DNA of 44,455 nucleotides from an uncultured Pelagibacteraceae bacterium (GTDB taxonomy: Bacteria; Pseudomonadota; Alphaproteobacteria; Pelagibacterales; Pelagibacteraceae), in the NCBI GenBank assembly GCA_902566805.1, contig CACFKJ010000004.1:1-44455 (forward strand), in the 5' to 3' direction. How positions within the stretch are numbered: position 1 is the first letter of the stretch; each line of letters opens with the position of its first letter. The translations under genes were made by a program, and so were the position numbers. Positions 1 through 9,317 of the stretch are shown in pieces. The notes beneath the pieces are model-generated. The model did no database searches, was not told the DNA's origin, and saw only the letters and a list, made by a program, of their open reading frames with translations.

Positions 1-1437
1 TTAATACAAGAAGATTTACCCTTTAATAAAAATTTATCTAAAAATAGTATCAAAAATAAATTTAAATTGCCTACCTTAGAATTTCTAAATAAACCCTCTT
101 CTAAAGAAAGAGAAGTTAGTTCGGGGGAAAATAAAAATGATGAAAATTTTTTAGAAAAAATTTTATTGGATTTTGGTGTAGAGGGAAAAATTAAAAAAGT
201 AAGTCGAGGACCAGTTGTTACATTAAATGAATTTGAACCTGCCGCAGGTATTAAAGTTTCTAAAATAATAAACTTATCAGAAGATATTGCAAGAAATACT
301 AGTTCTGAATCTGCTAGAATTTCAACAATACCTGGTAGTAGTACAATAGGTATAGAGCTACCGAACTCATCTAGAGAAAGTGTGTATTTAAGCGAAATTA
401 TATCAGCACCAAATTTTATAAAAAAAGATATTAAATTGCCAATAGCATTAGGTAAAAGTATATCGGGGATCCCAATAATAAGCGATCTTAGTACAATGCC
501 TCACTTACTAATAGCTGGGACTACAGGATCGGGGAAGTCTGTATGTATTAACACATTAATTTTATCTCTTCTTTACAAACATACTCCAGACAAATGTAAA
601 TTTATTCTAATTGATCCAAAAATGTTAGAGTTATCAACCTACGAAGGAATACCACATTTGTTATGCCCAGTGATAACTGAAGCTAAAAGAGCTGCGTCTG
701 TTTTGGGTTGGGTAGTTAAAGAAATGGAGAGTAGATATAGATTAATGACACGAGTAGGAGTTAAAAATATAGATAGTTATAATTCTAAACACAAATTGGC
801 TATGCCTTACATTGTAGTAATTGTAGATGAAATGTCTGATTTGATGTTAGTAGCTGGTAAAGAAATTGAGGGGTATATCCAAAAACTCTCTCAAATGGCC
901 AGAGCAGCAGGAATACATATTATAATGGCAACTCAAAGACCAAGTGTAGATGTAATTACCGGAACCATAAAAGCTAATTTTCCAACAAGGATTTCTTTTC
1001 AAGTAACATCAAAAATTGATAGTAGGACAATTTTAGGTGAACAAGGAGCTGAACAGCTTCTGGGGAAAGGAGATATGCTATACATGTCCTCTGCAAATAG
1101 AATTGTTAGGATTCATGCTCCATTTGTTTCGGAGTCAGAAATAGATAAAATCAATAATTTTTTAAGAAACCAATCCGAACCAGACTATGTTGATGAAATA
1201 CTAAGTTTTGCTGATGAAAAAGAACACTCTAGCTCTACAACAAGCAATGAAAATCAAGATGAATTATATAATTCTGCTTTAGAATTAATAAAAGCCGAGG
1301 GAAAGGCATCGACATCTTTCTTGCAGAGAAAACTTCAAATTGGATACAATAGGGCTGCTCGAATTATTGATATGATGGAAGAAAATGGCGAAGTAAGCAA
1401 AGCAAATCATGTTGGGAAAAGAGAAGTTTTAAAATAA
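1..1437 (+). CDS. ftsK: DNA translocase FtsK, 3' part (runs off the left edge)
   Basis: Hexameric ATPase that pumps DNA at the division septum and helps resolve chromosome dimers. The ORF track starts at a TTG at 67, but the same frame is open to base 1, so the gene is cut by the window edge and its membrane domain is not visible. Seen: the motor domain with Walker A GTTGSGKS (nt about 517-540), a Walker B-like IVVIVDE, the ATQRPSVDVITG motif, and a C-terminal winged-helix gamma domain (SALELIKAEGKAS...GYNRAARIID) that in this family reads KOPS sequences. The stop overlaps the lolA start by one base (TAATG), so the two are probably cotranscribed and translationally coupled. The internal TTG should not be used as the start. 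Confidence 0.95.
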   Translation, partial: LIQEDLPFNKNLSKNSIKNKFKLPTLEFLNKPSSKEREVSSGENKNDENFLEKILLDFGVEGKIKKVSRGPVVTLNEFEPAAGIKVSKIINLSEDIARNTSSESARISTIPGSSTIGIELPNSSRESVYLSEIISAPNFIKKDIKLPIALGKSISGIPIISDLSTMPHLLIAGTTGSGKSVCINTLILSLLYKHTPDKCKFILIDPKMLELSTYEGIPHLLCPVITEAKRAASVLGWVVKEMESRYRLMTRVGVKNIDSYNSKHKLAMPYIVVIVDEMSDLMLVAGKEIEGYIQKLSQMARAAGIHIIMATQRPSVDVITGTIKANFPTRISFQVTSKIDSRTILGEQGAEQLLGKGDMLYMSSANRIVRIHAPFVSESEIDKINNFLRNQSEPDYVDEILSFADEKEHSSSTTSNENQDELYNSALELIKAEGKASTSFLQRKLQIGYNRAARIIDMMEENGEVSKANHVGKREVLK

Positions 1438-1994
1438 TGCGAATATTATCTTTTATATTTATATTTTTACTTTTTCAAAATATATCACATGCAGGAGTTA
1501 AAAAAGAAATTATAAATAAATTTAAAACTATTAATAATCTAACATTTAAGTTTAAACAAAACACAAATGAAAAAGAAGAAGAGGGTAAATGTATAATAAA
1601 GTATTCAAAAAAAATATATTGTAGGTATAAATCTAAATTTAATAAAATTCTTGTTTCTAATGGAAAATCATTAGTTGTTAAAAGTGACAAAAATAAACAA
1701 TACTATGTATATCCTCTTAAAAAAACTCCTCTAGAAATAATTTTAGACAAAGATCTTGTTTTAGAAAAATTGGAAATATCAGAAGGAAGATTAATAGATA
1801 ACAGGTACTATAATTTTTCTATCAATGATAAAAATAGAGTTATAAATATTTTTTTTGATAAAAAATCATTTAATTTAATAGGTTGGCAAACTGAGGATAT
1901 ATATCAAAATTTGTCTGCAACATATATATATGATTTTAAAATCAATCAAAATATAGATGAAAAATTATTTAATTTGCCTAAATCTCATAATTGA
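1437..1994 (+). CDS. lolA: Outer-membrane lipoprotein carrier protein LolA
   Basis: Periplasmic chaperone that carries lipoproteins from the inner-membrane LolCDE complex to the outer membrane. The 185-residue product has a signal peptide (MRILSFIFIFLLFQNISHA, likely cut near residue 19) followed by a LolA-like beta-rich body: KFKTINNLTFKFKQ, a single-strand KCIIKYSKK segment, and the late GWQTED region. The length is slightly shorter than the usual 200 or so residues. It directly follows ftsK, an arrangement common in alphaproteobacteria, with a one-base stop/start overlap. Sequence identity to well-studied LolA is low, so the call rests on the overall pattern, size, signal peptide and context. 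Confidence 0.85.
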   Translation: MRILSFIFIFLLFQNISHAGVKKEIINKFKTINNLTFKFKQNTNEKEEEGKCIIKYSKKIYCRYKSKFNKILVSNGKSLVVKSDKNKQYYVYPLKKTPLEIILDKDLVLEKLEISEGRLIDNRYYNFSINDKNRVINIFFDKKSFNLIGWQTEDIYQNLSATYIYDFKINQNIDEKLFNLPKSHN

Positions 1995-2022
1995 TTTTTA
2001 AATGAGTAATTCAAATATAGAT

Positions 2023-2535
2023 TTAAATATTTAGAGTAACTTTTTCAGATTTAAATATTTTCATTCCTCTAGCTATATAGTTTTTAATTCCATATTTGTG
2101 ATCAAAAGAACAAGTGTGCACCCAAACTCTTTTTGATCCCCCTTTAAATGAAATTTCGATAGCCTCTGACAATAGATATCCCCCATATTTCTTTCCGAAA
2201 TAGTCTTCTAAAATTCCAAAATAAGCTATTTCAGTTTCAGATTTTTCTTTATTATATATTAACTCAAAATATCCAATCAAATCATCTTCTTCCTTTAAAA
2301 CAAAAGTTTTAACATTATTATGAGTAGTATAATTAATCCATTTCTTATCATCCCAAACGAGTCTATCCCTCCATTTATATTTATTTCCAATTTGCTTATA
2401 AAAAAACTTATTAATTTGAAAATCTGGAGGATCTATAAGATGTACTTCACTATTATTTTTTGGTTTTTCAACTTTAAATAATTCTTTTAGTGATTTTATT
2501 TCTAAAAAATTTCTCTCTATTTCTTCCTTAGTCAC
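2023..2535 (-). CDS. GNAT-family N-acetyltransferase
   Basis: Probable acetyl-CoA-dependent acetyltransferase, 170 residues, substrate unknown. The GNAT core is visible: a beta strand ending in AYFGILEDYFGKKYGGYLL, which fits the acetyl-CoA-binding motif A, and a C-terminal YIARGMKIFKSE segment typical of the last strand-helix of the fold. The N-terminal half is charged and lacks recognisable motifs. It is the last gene of the minus-strand run that starts with hisB. Its ATG overlaps the stop of the HIT gene (ATGA), which implies translational coupling. No signal peptide or membrane segment, so cytoplasmic. Confidence 0.8.
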   Translation of the reverse strand: MTKEEIERNFLEIKSLKELFKVEKPKNNSEVHLIDPPDFQINKFFYKQIGNKYKWRDRLVWDDKKWINYTTHNNVKTFVLKEEDDLIGYFELIYNKEKSETEIAYFGILEDYFGKKYGGYLLSEAIEISFKGGSKRVWVHTCSFDHKYGIKNYIARGMKIFKSEKVTLNI

Positions 2536-2897
2536 TCTACCATTTTTCCAATCTTTTCACCTCCAAATAAATGAAAATGTAAATGAGGAACTTCTTGTCC
2601 ACCATTTTCACCTATATTAGCTAGAGCTCTATAACCGTTACCTTTATCTATTGAAATTCCTAGTTTATTAGCAACCTTAGATACTCCTCGAAAAAATCCC
2701 GCTATTTCATCAGAAGAAGCGTTATTATTAAAATCGTCTAAATCTGTGTATTTACCTTTTGGAATAACTAAAGCATGAATTTTTTTTTGTGGGTTTATAT
2801 CATAAAAAGACAAGACAAATTCATCTTCATATATTTTTTTACAAGGTATTTCTCCTCTTAGCACTTTAGCAAATATATTATTATTATCGTAACTCAT
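2532..2897 (-). CDS. HIT-family (histidine triad) nucleotide-binding protein
   Basis: Small HINT-type purine-nucleotide phosphoramidase or hydrolase, 121 residues, a normal length for the family. The catalytic histidine triad HLHFHLF is at residues 105-111, preceded by the conserved N-terminal IFAKVLRGEIPCKKIYED and the HALVIPKG strand. The physiological substrate cannot be told from sequence. It lies 6 bases after the 2OG-oxygenase stop and overlaps the GNAT start. Placement downstream of a his operon is common in alphaproteobacteria, where HIT proteins often follow hisE. Confidence 0.92.
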   Translation of the reverse strand: MSYDNNNIFAKVLRGEIPCKKIYEDEFVLSFYDINPQKKIHALVIPKGKYTDLDDFNNNASSDEIAGFFRGVSKVANKLGISIDKGNGYRALANIGENGGQEVPHLHFHLFGGEKIGKMVE

Positions 2898-2903
2898 AAA
2901 TTT

Positions 2904-3545
2904 CTACCTACTGTAAACATTATATATTTTTTCATCTATTTCAGCATTAAAGGAAATTGATCTTCTTTCTTCATCAGTATCTTTAAATGGCCAAACATGG
3001 TGCATTAAATAATTTGGAAAAATATAAAAATCACCTACTTCTGGAATTGCATGATAAACAGATTTATTTAAAAACATTCTTGATCCATGTAAAAATTCTA
3101 GATGACCACCTCTATAAGTATTAGAAGGTTTGTTTTGGCTGAATTTTCCAAGATTTTTGGGTACTTTTAAAAATCCTGCTCCAGAAATATGGCCATAGTG
3201 CCAATGGGTAGGATTAAATTGATCTTTGAATTGTCTTACTACCCAGGTATTTTTCATTTTAAATTGAGTCATTTTATCACCAGTCTCTTGAAATACCCAC
3301 TTAGATACTTTCTCTGCCAAAAAATTAAGCCATCCTATTTTATCCATAAATTCTTTTTCTAACCTGAATTCTTGAGTAACATCAGCAACTAAATTATCTC
3401 CATGATCTAATTTTTTTAATTTTTCTTTATTTTCTGTCATTTCGTCTACATATTTATTTATTTCCTCTACCATTTTTGTAGGTATTTTTGTTTTTATAAT
3501 TGATGGTCCAAAATGTTTTATAATTTCAAAATTATCATTACTCAT
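2904..3545 (-). CDS. Putative 2-oxoglutarate/Fe(II)-dependent oxygenase
   Basis: 213-residue protein resembling the 2OG-Fe(II) oxygenase families common in marine bacteria and cyanophages. Visible motifs are NPTHWHYGHISGAGFL (about 111-125; candidate first iron ligands H114/H116), GGHLEF (146-151), and a C-terminal block GDFYIFPNYLMHHVWPF followed by EERRSISFN. In this fold that block supplies the distal His ligand and the Arg that binds 2-oxoglutarate. The N-terminal 70 residues are charged and probably helical. The target (protein, peptide or small molecule) is unknown. It sits between the repeat protein and the HIT gene with short gaps, so it should be expressed with the his operon. Confidence 0.75.
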   Translation of the reverse strand: MSNDNFEIIKHFGPSIIKTKIPTKMVEEINKYVDEMTENKEKLKKLDHGDNLVADVTQEFRLEKEFMDKIGWLNFLAEKVSKWVFQETGDKMTQFKMKNTWVVRQFKDQFNPTHWHYGHISGAGFLKVPKNLGKFSQNKPSNTYRGGHLEFLHGSRMFLNKSVYHAIPEVGDFYIFPNYLMHHVWPFKDTDEERRSISFNAEIDEKIYNVYSR

Positions 3546-3552
3546 AAATATT

Positions 3553-3972
3553 TTATTTTATAACCTCTAATTTTTTAACAATACTAACGATTTTTTTTCC
3601 TGTTAAAATAGCATCAACTTTTGCACATTCAAAATAAGCATTTGTATTTTCTTGCGCTTTTTTTCTCAGTTTAAGGCAATATTTTTTATTCTCAGTATAA
3701 TAATGTTCAACTAATGTACGTGGCTGGCCTAAATACATCAGCAATGCAATAACTTCACTCTCTTTCTTTATTCGGGCAACTTCTTCAATTTTAGCAACTT
3801 GATTGGATGCTCCAGTTTCAAAATTTTGGTGTGGATTTTTCTTTATTCCGGCAGCTTTTTCAATTTTATCAACTTGATTGGATGCTCCAGTTTCAAAATT
3901 TTTGAAAGCTACAAATCCTTTGTATCCAAGATATACGAGCACTAATACTGCAAACACTTTAAAAATTTTCAC
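3553..3972 (-). CDS. Hypothetical membrane-anchored protein with a 25-residue tandem repeat
   Basis: 139 residues, family not recognised. The N-terminus is one hydrophobic segment (MKIFKVFAVLVLVYLGYKGFVAF) without a clear cleavage site, so it is either an uncleaved anchor or a signal peptide. Residues about 26-75 are two tandem copies of a 25-residue unit beginning NFETGASNQV.KIE. The C-terminal part contains three cysteines or cysteine-like positions (YCLKL, FECAKV) and ends TGKKIVSIVKKLEVIK. The start codon is GTG, overlapping the hisE stop as GTGA, so translation is probably coupled to hisE. Function unknown; the repeat looks recent because the DNA copies are almost identical. Confidence 0.7.
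   Translation of the reverse strand: MKIFKVFAVLVLVYLGYKGFVAFKNFETGASNQVDKIEKAAGIKKNPHQNFETGASNQVAKIEEVARIKKESEVIALLMYLGQPRTLVEHYYTENKKYCLKLRKKAQENTNAYFECAKVDAILTGKKIVSIVKKLEVIK
3786..3902. repeat. In-frame tandem duplication, 75-bp period
   Basis: Two copies of a 42-bp sequence (caattttaNcaacttgattg...) at 3786-3827 and 3861-3902 differ at a single base. The period is 75 bp, exactly 25 codons, so the duplication keeps the reading frame of the gene at 3553-3972. The remaining 33 bp of each unit have diverged more. Confidence 0.9.
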
Positions 3973-4241
3973 TTTCTTCTTTTATTAAGTTCTTCCATTA
4001 CATATTCAATTTTAATATCATTTGCTTCTAAATACATTATCAAATGATAAAAAACATCAGCAGCTTCATGAATTGTATTATTATTTTCATCTACAGCTTT
4101 AACCAATTCATTTACTTCCTCTAACACTTTTTCTTTACTTAAAGATTTGTCATTCAAAAGTTTGTTTGTGTAAGAGTCTTCGACAGGATTATTTTTTCTA
4201 TCTCTTGCAAGTTTAAATAGGCTTTCTAAAGTGTTTAACAT
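3969..4241 (-). CDS. hisE: Phosphoribosyl-ATP pyrophosphatase HisE
   Basis: Second step of histidine biosynthesis: hydrolyses phosphoribosyl-ATP to phosphoribosyl-AMP. 90 residues, at the short end for this all-alpha MazG-like family. The metal-binding pattern is clear: KVLEEVNELVKAV, then HEAADVFYHLIMYL. It is a stand-alone HisE and not a HisIE fusion; no hisI is present in this window. It begins one base after the hisF stop, and its stop overlaps the GTG start of the next gene. Confidence 0.93.
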   Translation of the reverse strand: MLNTLESLFKLARDRKNNPVEDSYTNKLLNDKSLSKEKVLEEVNELVKAVDENNNTIHEAADVFYHLIMYLEANDIKIEYVMEELNKRRK

Positions 4242-4242
4242 T

Positions 4243-4998
4243 CTAAATCCTAACTGGTATTCCTTTTGAGTTCAAATATTCTTTGGCCTCTTTTATAGAA
4301 TGTTTTCCATAGTGAAATATAGATGCAGCTAAAACTGCATTAGCATTTCCAAGTTTAATACCATCAACTAAGTGATCTAGATTACCAACTCCACCAGATG
4401 CAATAACTGGGATATTTACTTTAGAAGATATTTTAGATGTTAATTCAATATCAAATCCAATTTGTGTTCCGTCCCTGTCCATTGAGGTAATCAAAAGTTC
4501 TCCTGCTCCACTGTCTTCCATTTTTTCTGCAAATTCAATAGCATTTATTCCAGTATTATTTCTTCCTCCATGTGTAAATACTTCCCACATATCTCCATTT
4601 TTTTTTGCATCTATTGCAACAACAATGCATTGAGATCCGAATTTTTTTGAACTTTCAACAACAACTTCTGCATTTTCAACTGCTGCAGTATTTATTGAAA
4701 CTTTATCAGCTCCACAATTTAATAATTTATTTATATCATTAACACTTCTGACGCCCCCTCCAACAGTTAATGGTACAAAGCATTTTTTAGAAGTTTTTTT
4801 TACAACATCATAAATAATATCTCTGTTTTCGTTCGAAGCTGTAATATCTAAGAAACAAATTTCATCTGCCCCACCTTCACTATAAATTGTAGCTTGTTCT
4901 ACGGGATCGCCAGCGTCTTTTAAATCAACAAAGTTTATACCTTTTACAACACGACCATTTTTTACATCTAAACAGGGAATTATTCTATTTTTAAGCAT
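4243..4998 (-). CDS. hisF: Imidazole glycerol phosphate synthase cyclase subunit HisF
   Basis: Cyclase half of the HisFH complex: uses ammonia from HisH and PRFAR to make imidazole glycerol phosphate and AICAR. 251 residues, a normal (beta/alpha)8 barrel. The catalytic Asp11 is in [15 protein letters not shown] and the second in VVAIDAKK. Phosphate-binding loops GGGVRS and IASGGVGN are present, and the C-terminus PVRI is typical. The ATG overlaps the hisA stop by 8 bases. Confidence 0.97.
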   Translation of the reverse strand: MLKNRIIPCLDVKNGRVVKGINFVDLKDAGDPVEQATIYSEGGADEICFLDITASNENRDIIYDVVKKTSKKCFVPLTVGGGVRSVNDINKLLNCGADKVSINTAAVENAEVVVESSKKFGSQCIVVAIDAKKNGDMWEVFTHGGRNNTGINAIEFAEKMEDSGAGELLITSMDRDGTQIGFDIELTSKISSKVNIPVIASGGVGNLDHLVDGIKLGNANAVLAASIFHYGKHSIKEAKEYLNSKGIPVRI

Positions 4999-5707
4999 CT
5001 TCTTTTACTAGTTCTTCTAATTTAATATCGCCATCATAGATAGCTTTTCCAACTATTATACCTTCAATATTTTTTAAAGTTTTAGCTTTTTTAATATCCT
5101 CCATTGATGAAACGCCACCTGATATAATCACAGGACAATTTGATAACTCGGCAACTTTTAATGTTTCTTCAAAATTTGGGCTTTGTTTCATTCCATCCCT
5201 ATTAATATCAGTATAAATTAATCTACTGACACCATAATCATTAACCTCTTTTAAATAATCTAAAGTTAATTTATTAGAATTTTCTTTCCACCCAGATACT
5301 GACAAATACTCATTTTTAGAATCTAAGCCTAAAGCAATTTTGTTTGGAAATTTATCACAAGATTTTTTTAAGAAATTTTTATCTTGTATGGCTGCACTTC
5401 CTAAAATAACTTTTTCAGCACCTACATCGATATATTTTTGAATACTTTCAAAATTTCTAATACCGCCACCTATCTCAACCTTTAAATCAAATTTACCGAC
5501 TATTTCCTGAATAATTTCTAGATTTATTGTTTCACCAGTTAAAGCTCCATCTAAGTCAACGATGTGTAGATTTTTAAAACCATGATCTTTATACTTTAAA
5601 GCTTGTTCCACGGGAGACGTTTCATATTCAGTTTTATTATCAAAATCTCCTTTAATTAACCTCACACATTTTTTATCTTTAATATCTATCGCTGGAAATA
5701 TTTTCAT
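4991..5707 (-). CDS. hisA: ProFAR isomerase HisA
   Basis: Amadori isomerase converting ProFAR to PRFAR in histidine biosynthesis. 238 residues, a barrel like HisF. Catalytic Asp8 is in [14 protein letters not shown] and the second Asp in [10 protein letters not shown]. The phosphate loops GGGIRNFE and IISGGVSS are present. It overlaps hisF downstream and starts one base after the hisH stop, so hisHAF form a tight block. Confidence 0.97.
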   Translation of the reverse strand: MKIFPAIDIKDKKCVRLIKGDFDNKTEYETSPVEQALKYKDHGFKNLHIVDLDGALTGETINLEIIQEIVGKFDLKVEIGGGIRNFESIQKYIDVGAEKVILGSAAIQDKNFLKKSCDKFPNKIALGLDSKNEYLSVSGWKENSNKLTLDYLKEVNDYGVSRLIYTDINRDGMKQSPNFEETLKVAELSNCPVIISGGVSSMEDIKKAKTLKNIEGIIVGKAIYDGDIKLEELVKEDA

Positions 5708-6334
5708 TTATAAATTTATAAAATTATCGATTATTTTAAGCCCAATCTTATCACTCTTTTCTGGGTGAAATTGGGTTCCAAAAATATTTTCTTTTTCAAC
5801 AGAACAGACAATATTAGAGGAGTAATCTGTTGTTGCAGAAATTACATTTTTGTCATTCGGTATAAATTCATAGCTATGAACAAAATACATGTGAGATTTA
5901 TTTTCTATATCTTTGAAAATTTTACTATCCTTTACAATATTAATTTGGTTCCAGCCAATATGTGGAAGTTTATATTTTCCATTTTGATTATCTATTTTTA
6001 AAACTTTGCCTGAAATCCAACCTAATCCCTTTGTTTCAGTTTCTTCATAGCCAATATCAGCAAACATTTGTAAACCAACACAAATTCCTAGAATAGGTTT
6101 TTTATGGGTTATTCCAAATTCATTTAAGGTATCTGTAAGACCATTAATTTTATTTAAAGCATCTACACAGCTTTTAAATGAGCCCTGCCCTGGTAAAACT
6201 ACTTTGTCACTAGATTTAATCTTATTTAAATCTGAGGTTACTTCAATATTTACTTTATCCTTAGCAACTTCTTTAAAAGAGTTTATTACTGAGCTAATAT
6301 TGCCCGAATTATAATCAACAATTGTAACATTCAT
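5708..6334 (-). CDS. hisH: Imidazole glycerol phosphate synthase glutaminase subunit HisH
   Basis: Class I glutamine amidotransferase supplying ammonia to HisF. 208 residues. Nucleophile Cys is in GICVGLQMF; the His and Glu of the triad are in GTQFHPEKS near the C-terminus. The N-terminal VDYNSGNISS strand and the LPGQGSF oxyanion region are conserved. It lies 5 bases after the hisB stop. Confidence 0.97.
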   Translation of the reverse strand: MNVTIVDYNSGNISSVINSFKEVAKDKVNIEVTSDLNKIKSSDKVVLPGQGSFKSCVDALNKINGLTDTLNEFGITHKKPILGICVGLQMFADIGYEETETKGLGWISGKVLKIDNQNGKYKLPHIGWNQINIVKDSKIFKDIENKSHMYFVHSYEFIPNDKNVISATTDYSSNIVCSVEKENIFGTQFHPEKSDKIGLKIIDNFINL

Positions 6335-6339
6335 TAAAC

Positions 6340-6930
6340 TTATAAAGAACCTTTTGTAGAAGGAATTGTTTTTTTATTCCTCGGGTCCATTTCCAATGCT
6401 GTTCTTAAAGATCTTGCTAGTCCTTTAAAGCAAGATTCAATTATATGGTGGCTGTTATCACCATAAATATTTTCTACATGTAATGTAATTCCTGCAGATT
6501 GTGAAAACGCTTGAAACCATTCTTTAAATAGTTCTGTGTCCATTTCTCCAAGTTTTTCTACTTTAAGTTTTACCTTCCAAATTAGGTAGGGTCTATTTGA
6601 AACATCAATTGCAACACGGGTTAATGTTTCATCCATTGGTATCATTGCATGAGCGTATCTTTTAATGCCAATAAATTTTTTTGATGCTTTTTTAATACAT
6701 TCTCCAATAGCAATACCTGTATCTTCTGTAGTGTGATGCAAATCGATATGTGTGTCACCTTTTGCTTTAATATTCATATCTATTGAAGAATGTTTTGATA
6801 ATTGCTCAAGCATGTGATTTAAAAAACCTATTCCAGTATCAACTTTATATTTACCTTTACCATCAATATTTAAATCAACGTTGATACTAGTTTCTTTGGT
6901 CTTTCTAGTTATTTTTGCTTTACGCTTCAT
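6340..6930 (-). CDS. hisB: Imidazoleglycerol-phosphate dehydratase HisB
   Basis: Dehydrates imidazole glycerol phosphate to imidazole acetol phosphate. 196 residues, the monofunctional form without the histidinol-phosphatase domain found in enterobacterial HisB. Metal-binding signatures [27 protein letters not shown] and [18 protein letters not shown] are present. It is the first gene of the operon hisB-hisH-hisA-hisF-hisE plus four downstream genes. The promoter must lie in the 89-bp divergent gap shared with hslV. Confidence 0.97.
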   Translation of the reverse strand: MKRKAKITRKTKETSINVDLNIDGKGKYKVDTGIGFLNHMLEQLSKHSSIDMNIKAKGDTHIDLHHTTEDTGIAIGECIKKASKKFIGIKRYAHAMIPMDETLTRVAIDVSNRPYLIWKVKLKVEKLGEMDTELFKEWFQAFSQSAGITLHVENIYGDNSHHIIESCFKGLARSLRTALEMDPRNKKTIPSTKGSL

Positions 6931-7019
6931 AATTTAAAAAGGTATATATCTATTATGCAATTATGGCAATAATTGTGGCTTGGTCTTGAACTATTGAATT
7001 TAATATCCATTTATAAGGT
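6931..7019. promoter_or_regulatory. Divergent hisB / hslV intergenic promoter region
   Basis: 89 bp between divergent start codons, so it must hold or overlap both promoters. Minus strand: TTGCCA, 17 bp, TATACC is a plausible but imperfect sigma-70 pair for the his operon. Plus strand: CTTGAA (6985-6990), 14 bp, ATCCATTT (7005-7012) resembles the E. coli heat-shock consensus, which would suit hslVU. It matches the alphaproteobacterial form poorly and would put the transcript start almost on the ATG. Both assignments are inference. Confidence 0.3.
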
Positions 7020-7535
7020 ATGACAACAATAGTATTAGTAAGAAAAAATAATGAAGTAATAGTTGCTGGAGATGGACAAGTCAGCATGGGCAACACTGTA
7101 ATTAAAAGTACTGCAAAAAAAGTAAGAAAGATTGAGAAAAGAAATGTGATTGCAGGCTTTGCAGGGTCAACCGCAGATGCTTTAACATTATTTGAGAGAC
7201 TAGAGTCTAAATTAGAAAAACATGCTGGAAATTTATCTAGAGCTGCAGTCGAATTGGCAAAAGATTGGCGAACTGATAAATACCTTCGAAGGTTGGAAGC
7301 GCTAATGGCAATTGCCGATAAAGAAAATAGTTTTATTATTTCTGGAACTGGAGATGTTCTTGAGCCAGAAGGTGATGTAATTGGAATCGGTTCTGGAGGA
7401 AATTACGCTTTAGCAGCTGCAAAAGTTTTAATGGATAGTGAATTGTCAGCTGAAGAAGTAGCAAAAAAAGCGATACAAGTTGCGTCTGAAATTTGTGTTT
7501 TTACAAATAATAATTTGCAGATAGAAAAAATATAA
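7020..7535 (+). CDS. hslV: ATP-dependent protease peptidase subunit HslV
   Basis: Threonine peptidase of the HslUV (ClpYQ) proteasome-like complex. 171 residues. After removal of Met1 the nucleophile is Thr2 in [21 protein letters not shown]; the [10 protein letters not shown] loop and the C-terminal [12 protein letters not shown]-type strand fit the family. The start is fixed by the requirement for Thr at the mature N-terminus. The stop overlaps the hslU ATG by one base (TAATG). Confidence 0.97.
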   Translation: MTTIVLVRKNNEVIVAGDGQVSMGNTVIKSTAKKVRKIEKRNVIAGFAGSTADALTLFERLESKLEKHAGNLSRAAVELAKDWRTDKYLRRLEALMAIADKENSFIISGTGDVLEPEGDVIGIGSGGNYALAAAKVLMDSELSAEEVAKKAIQVASEICVFTNNNLQIEKI

Positions 7536-8902
7536 TGGAAAAAACAAACGTTACAAATTTTAAACCAAAAGAAAAAAAGGAAGAACAATCGAACCTGGCT
7601 ACCTCTTTATCACCTAGAGAAATTGTTTCAGAATTAGATCGTTATGTAGTTGGACAAAATAAAGCTAAAAAAGCAGTTGCAATCGCTCTAAGAAATAGAT
7701 GGAGAAGACAGGCATTAAAAGGAGAGATGAAAGATGAAGTTCTTCCAAAAAATATATTAATGATAGGACCTACAGGTGTAGGTAAAACTGAAATATCAAG
7801 AAGATTGTCAAAATTAGCTGAAGCTCCATTTGTAAAAGTTGAAGCAACAAGATTTACAGAAGTTGGGTATGTAGGAAGAGATGTGGAACAAATAGTTAGA
7901 GATCTACTCGAAATATCCATTTCCATGGAAAAAGTAAAAAAAAGAAAAGAAGTTCAAGCACAAGCACAAAAATTAGCTGAGGAAAGAGTGTTAGATTCAT
8001 TGGTGGGTGCAAAAGCAAGTGTTGCAACAAGAGAAAGTTTTAGAAAAAGACTTAGAAATGGAGATTTGGATGATAATGAAATCGAGATAGCGGTGAGTGA
8101 AAATAGTCAAATGCCTTCTTTCGAAATACCCGGGATGCCTGGTGCAAATGTAGGTATGATTAATATTTCAGAAGTATTAGGAAAATCTATGGGAAGCAAA
8201 CCTAAGAAGAAAAAAATGTCTGTAAAAGAGTCTTATGAAATTTTAATGAATGAAGAATCAGATAAACTAATTGAGCAAGATAAAATTATAAAGGCAGCAA
8301 AAAATTCAGCAGAAAATAATGGAATAGTTTTTTTAGATGAAATTGATAAAATTTCTGCAAGAACTGATAGAGTCGGAGGAGATGTTTCTAGAGAAGGTGT
8401 GCAAAGAGATTTGCTGCCATTAATAGAAGGTACTACGGTTAGCACTAAATATGGAACTGTAAAAACCGATCATATTTTATTTATAGCCTCTGGAGCTTTT
8501 CAACTAGCAAAACCTTCGGATCTTTTACCAGAGCTTCAAGGTAGACTTCCTATAAGAGTAGAATTAGATCCATTAAACAGCGATGATTTTAAAAGAATTT
8601 TGAAGGAACCAGATAACAGTTTAATAAAACAATATAAAGCATTATTAAAAACTGAAAACGTTGAATTAGAATTTACTGATGATGGTATCAATACAATTGC
8701 TTCAATTGCTAATGAAGTTAATTCAACAGTTGAAAATATAGGAGCAAGAAGACTTCACACTATAATTGAGAAAGTTTTAGATGAAATAAGTTTTACCGCA
8801 ACAGATAGATCGGGTGAAAAAATTACAGTTGATTCTGAATATATTAAAAATAATATAGGTGAATTAGCTAAAGATACCGATTTATCAAAATTTATTTTGT
8901 AG
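7535..8902 (+). CDS. hslU: ATP-dependent protease ATPase subunit HslU
   Basis: AAA+ unfoldase that feeds substrates to HslV. 455 residues, normal length. Walker A GPTGVGKT at 78-85, the pore region GYVGRDVE just after, an intermediate (I) domain at about 115-240 containing a methionine/glycine-rich stretch, Walker [11 protein letters not shown], and sensor/arginine segments [24 protein letters not shown] and IGARRLHTI. The C-terminus LSKFIL is the tail that in this family inserts between HslV subunits. Its last 11 bases overlap the convergent smr gene. Confidence 0.97.
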   Translation: MEKTNVTNFKPKEKKEEQSNLATSLSPREIVSELDRYVVGQNKAKKAVAIALRNRWRRQALKGEMKDEVLPKNILMIGPTGVGKTEISRRLSKLAEAPFVKVEATRFTEVGYVGRDVEQIVRDLLEISISMEKVKKRKEVQAQAQKLAEERVLDSLVGAKASVATRESFRKRLRNGDLDDNEIEIAVSENSQMPSFEIPGMPGANVGMINISEVLGKSMGSKPKKKKMSVKESYEILMNEESDKLIEQDKIIKAAKNSAENNGIVFLDEIDKISARTDRVGGDVSREGVQRDLLPLIEGTTVSTKYGTVKTDHILFIASGAFQLAKPSDLLPELQGRLPIRVELDPLNSDDFKRILKEPDNSLIKQYKALLKTENVELEFTDDGINTIASIANEVNSTVENIGARRLHTIIEKVLDEISFTATDRSGEKITVDSEYIKNNIGELAKDTDLSKFIL

Positions 8903-9317
8903 TATTTTTTTTTTTTAATAATATATAAAACTTACCTTCATTTACATTCTGAAGTTTATCTTCTGAAAAATATTTTATATACTTCATTAATTCCTTATTT
9001 CTTTTAATAAAATCTGGAACAGTGTACTTTAATATACTTAAATCAATTGACTTATAAGGATCTTTTTTATTATTTGATCTTGAACCTTTTCCGGTAATAA
9101 TATTTAATTTAGAAACATTATTTTCATAACAATCTTGGATTAAAAACTTTATTTTTTTATTTGCTTCATCTAAAGAGTATCCATGAAAATCAAATGTTTT
9201 TTCTTTAAGATTTTTTCTAAATTTGATTTCAACAGAGTCTTTGTCTTCAACTTTATCCTTGCTGTTTAAGAAGTTCTTCCAATCTTTTTTATCTTTTTTT
9301 GATAAATTTTTATTCAA
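8892..9317 (-). CDS. Smr-domain protein
   Basis: 141 residues with a C-terminal Smr (MutS-related) domain, associated with nucleic-acid nicking or RNA binding in other bacteria. Seen: [18 protein letters not shown] and [10 protein letters not shown], the family HG and TGKG motifs, after a lysine-rich N-terminus ([11 protein letters not shown]). The start is TTG, placed immediately after the TAA of the Tim44-like gene; no nearby in-frame ATG exists. In alphaproteobacteria smr is often near tim44 and mltA; an mltA gene is absent here. The exact role is unknown. Confidence 0.85.
   Translation of the reverse strand: MNKNLSKKDKKDWKNFLNSKDKVEDKDSVEIKFRKNLKEKTFDFHGYSLDEANKKIKFLIQDCYENNVSKLNIITGKGSRSNNKKDPYKSIDLSILKYTVPDFIKRNKELMKYIKYFSEDKLQNVNEGKFYILLKKKNTTK

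Noticed and set aside
7642-7926. 94-aa ORF antisense to hslU
   Set aside because: Covers the hslU Walker A region in reverse; shadow frame.
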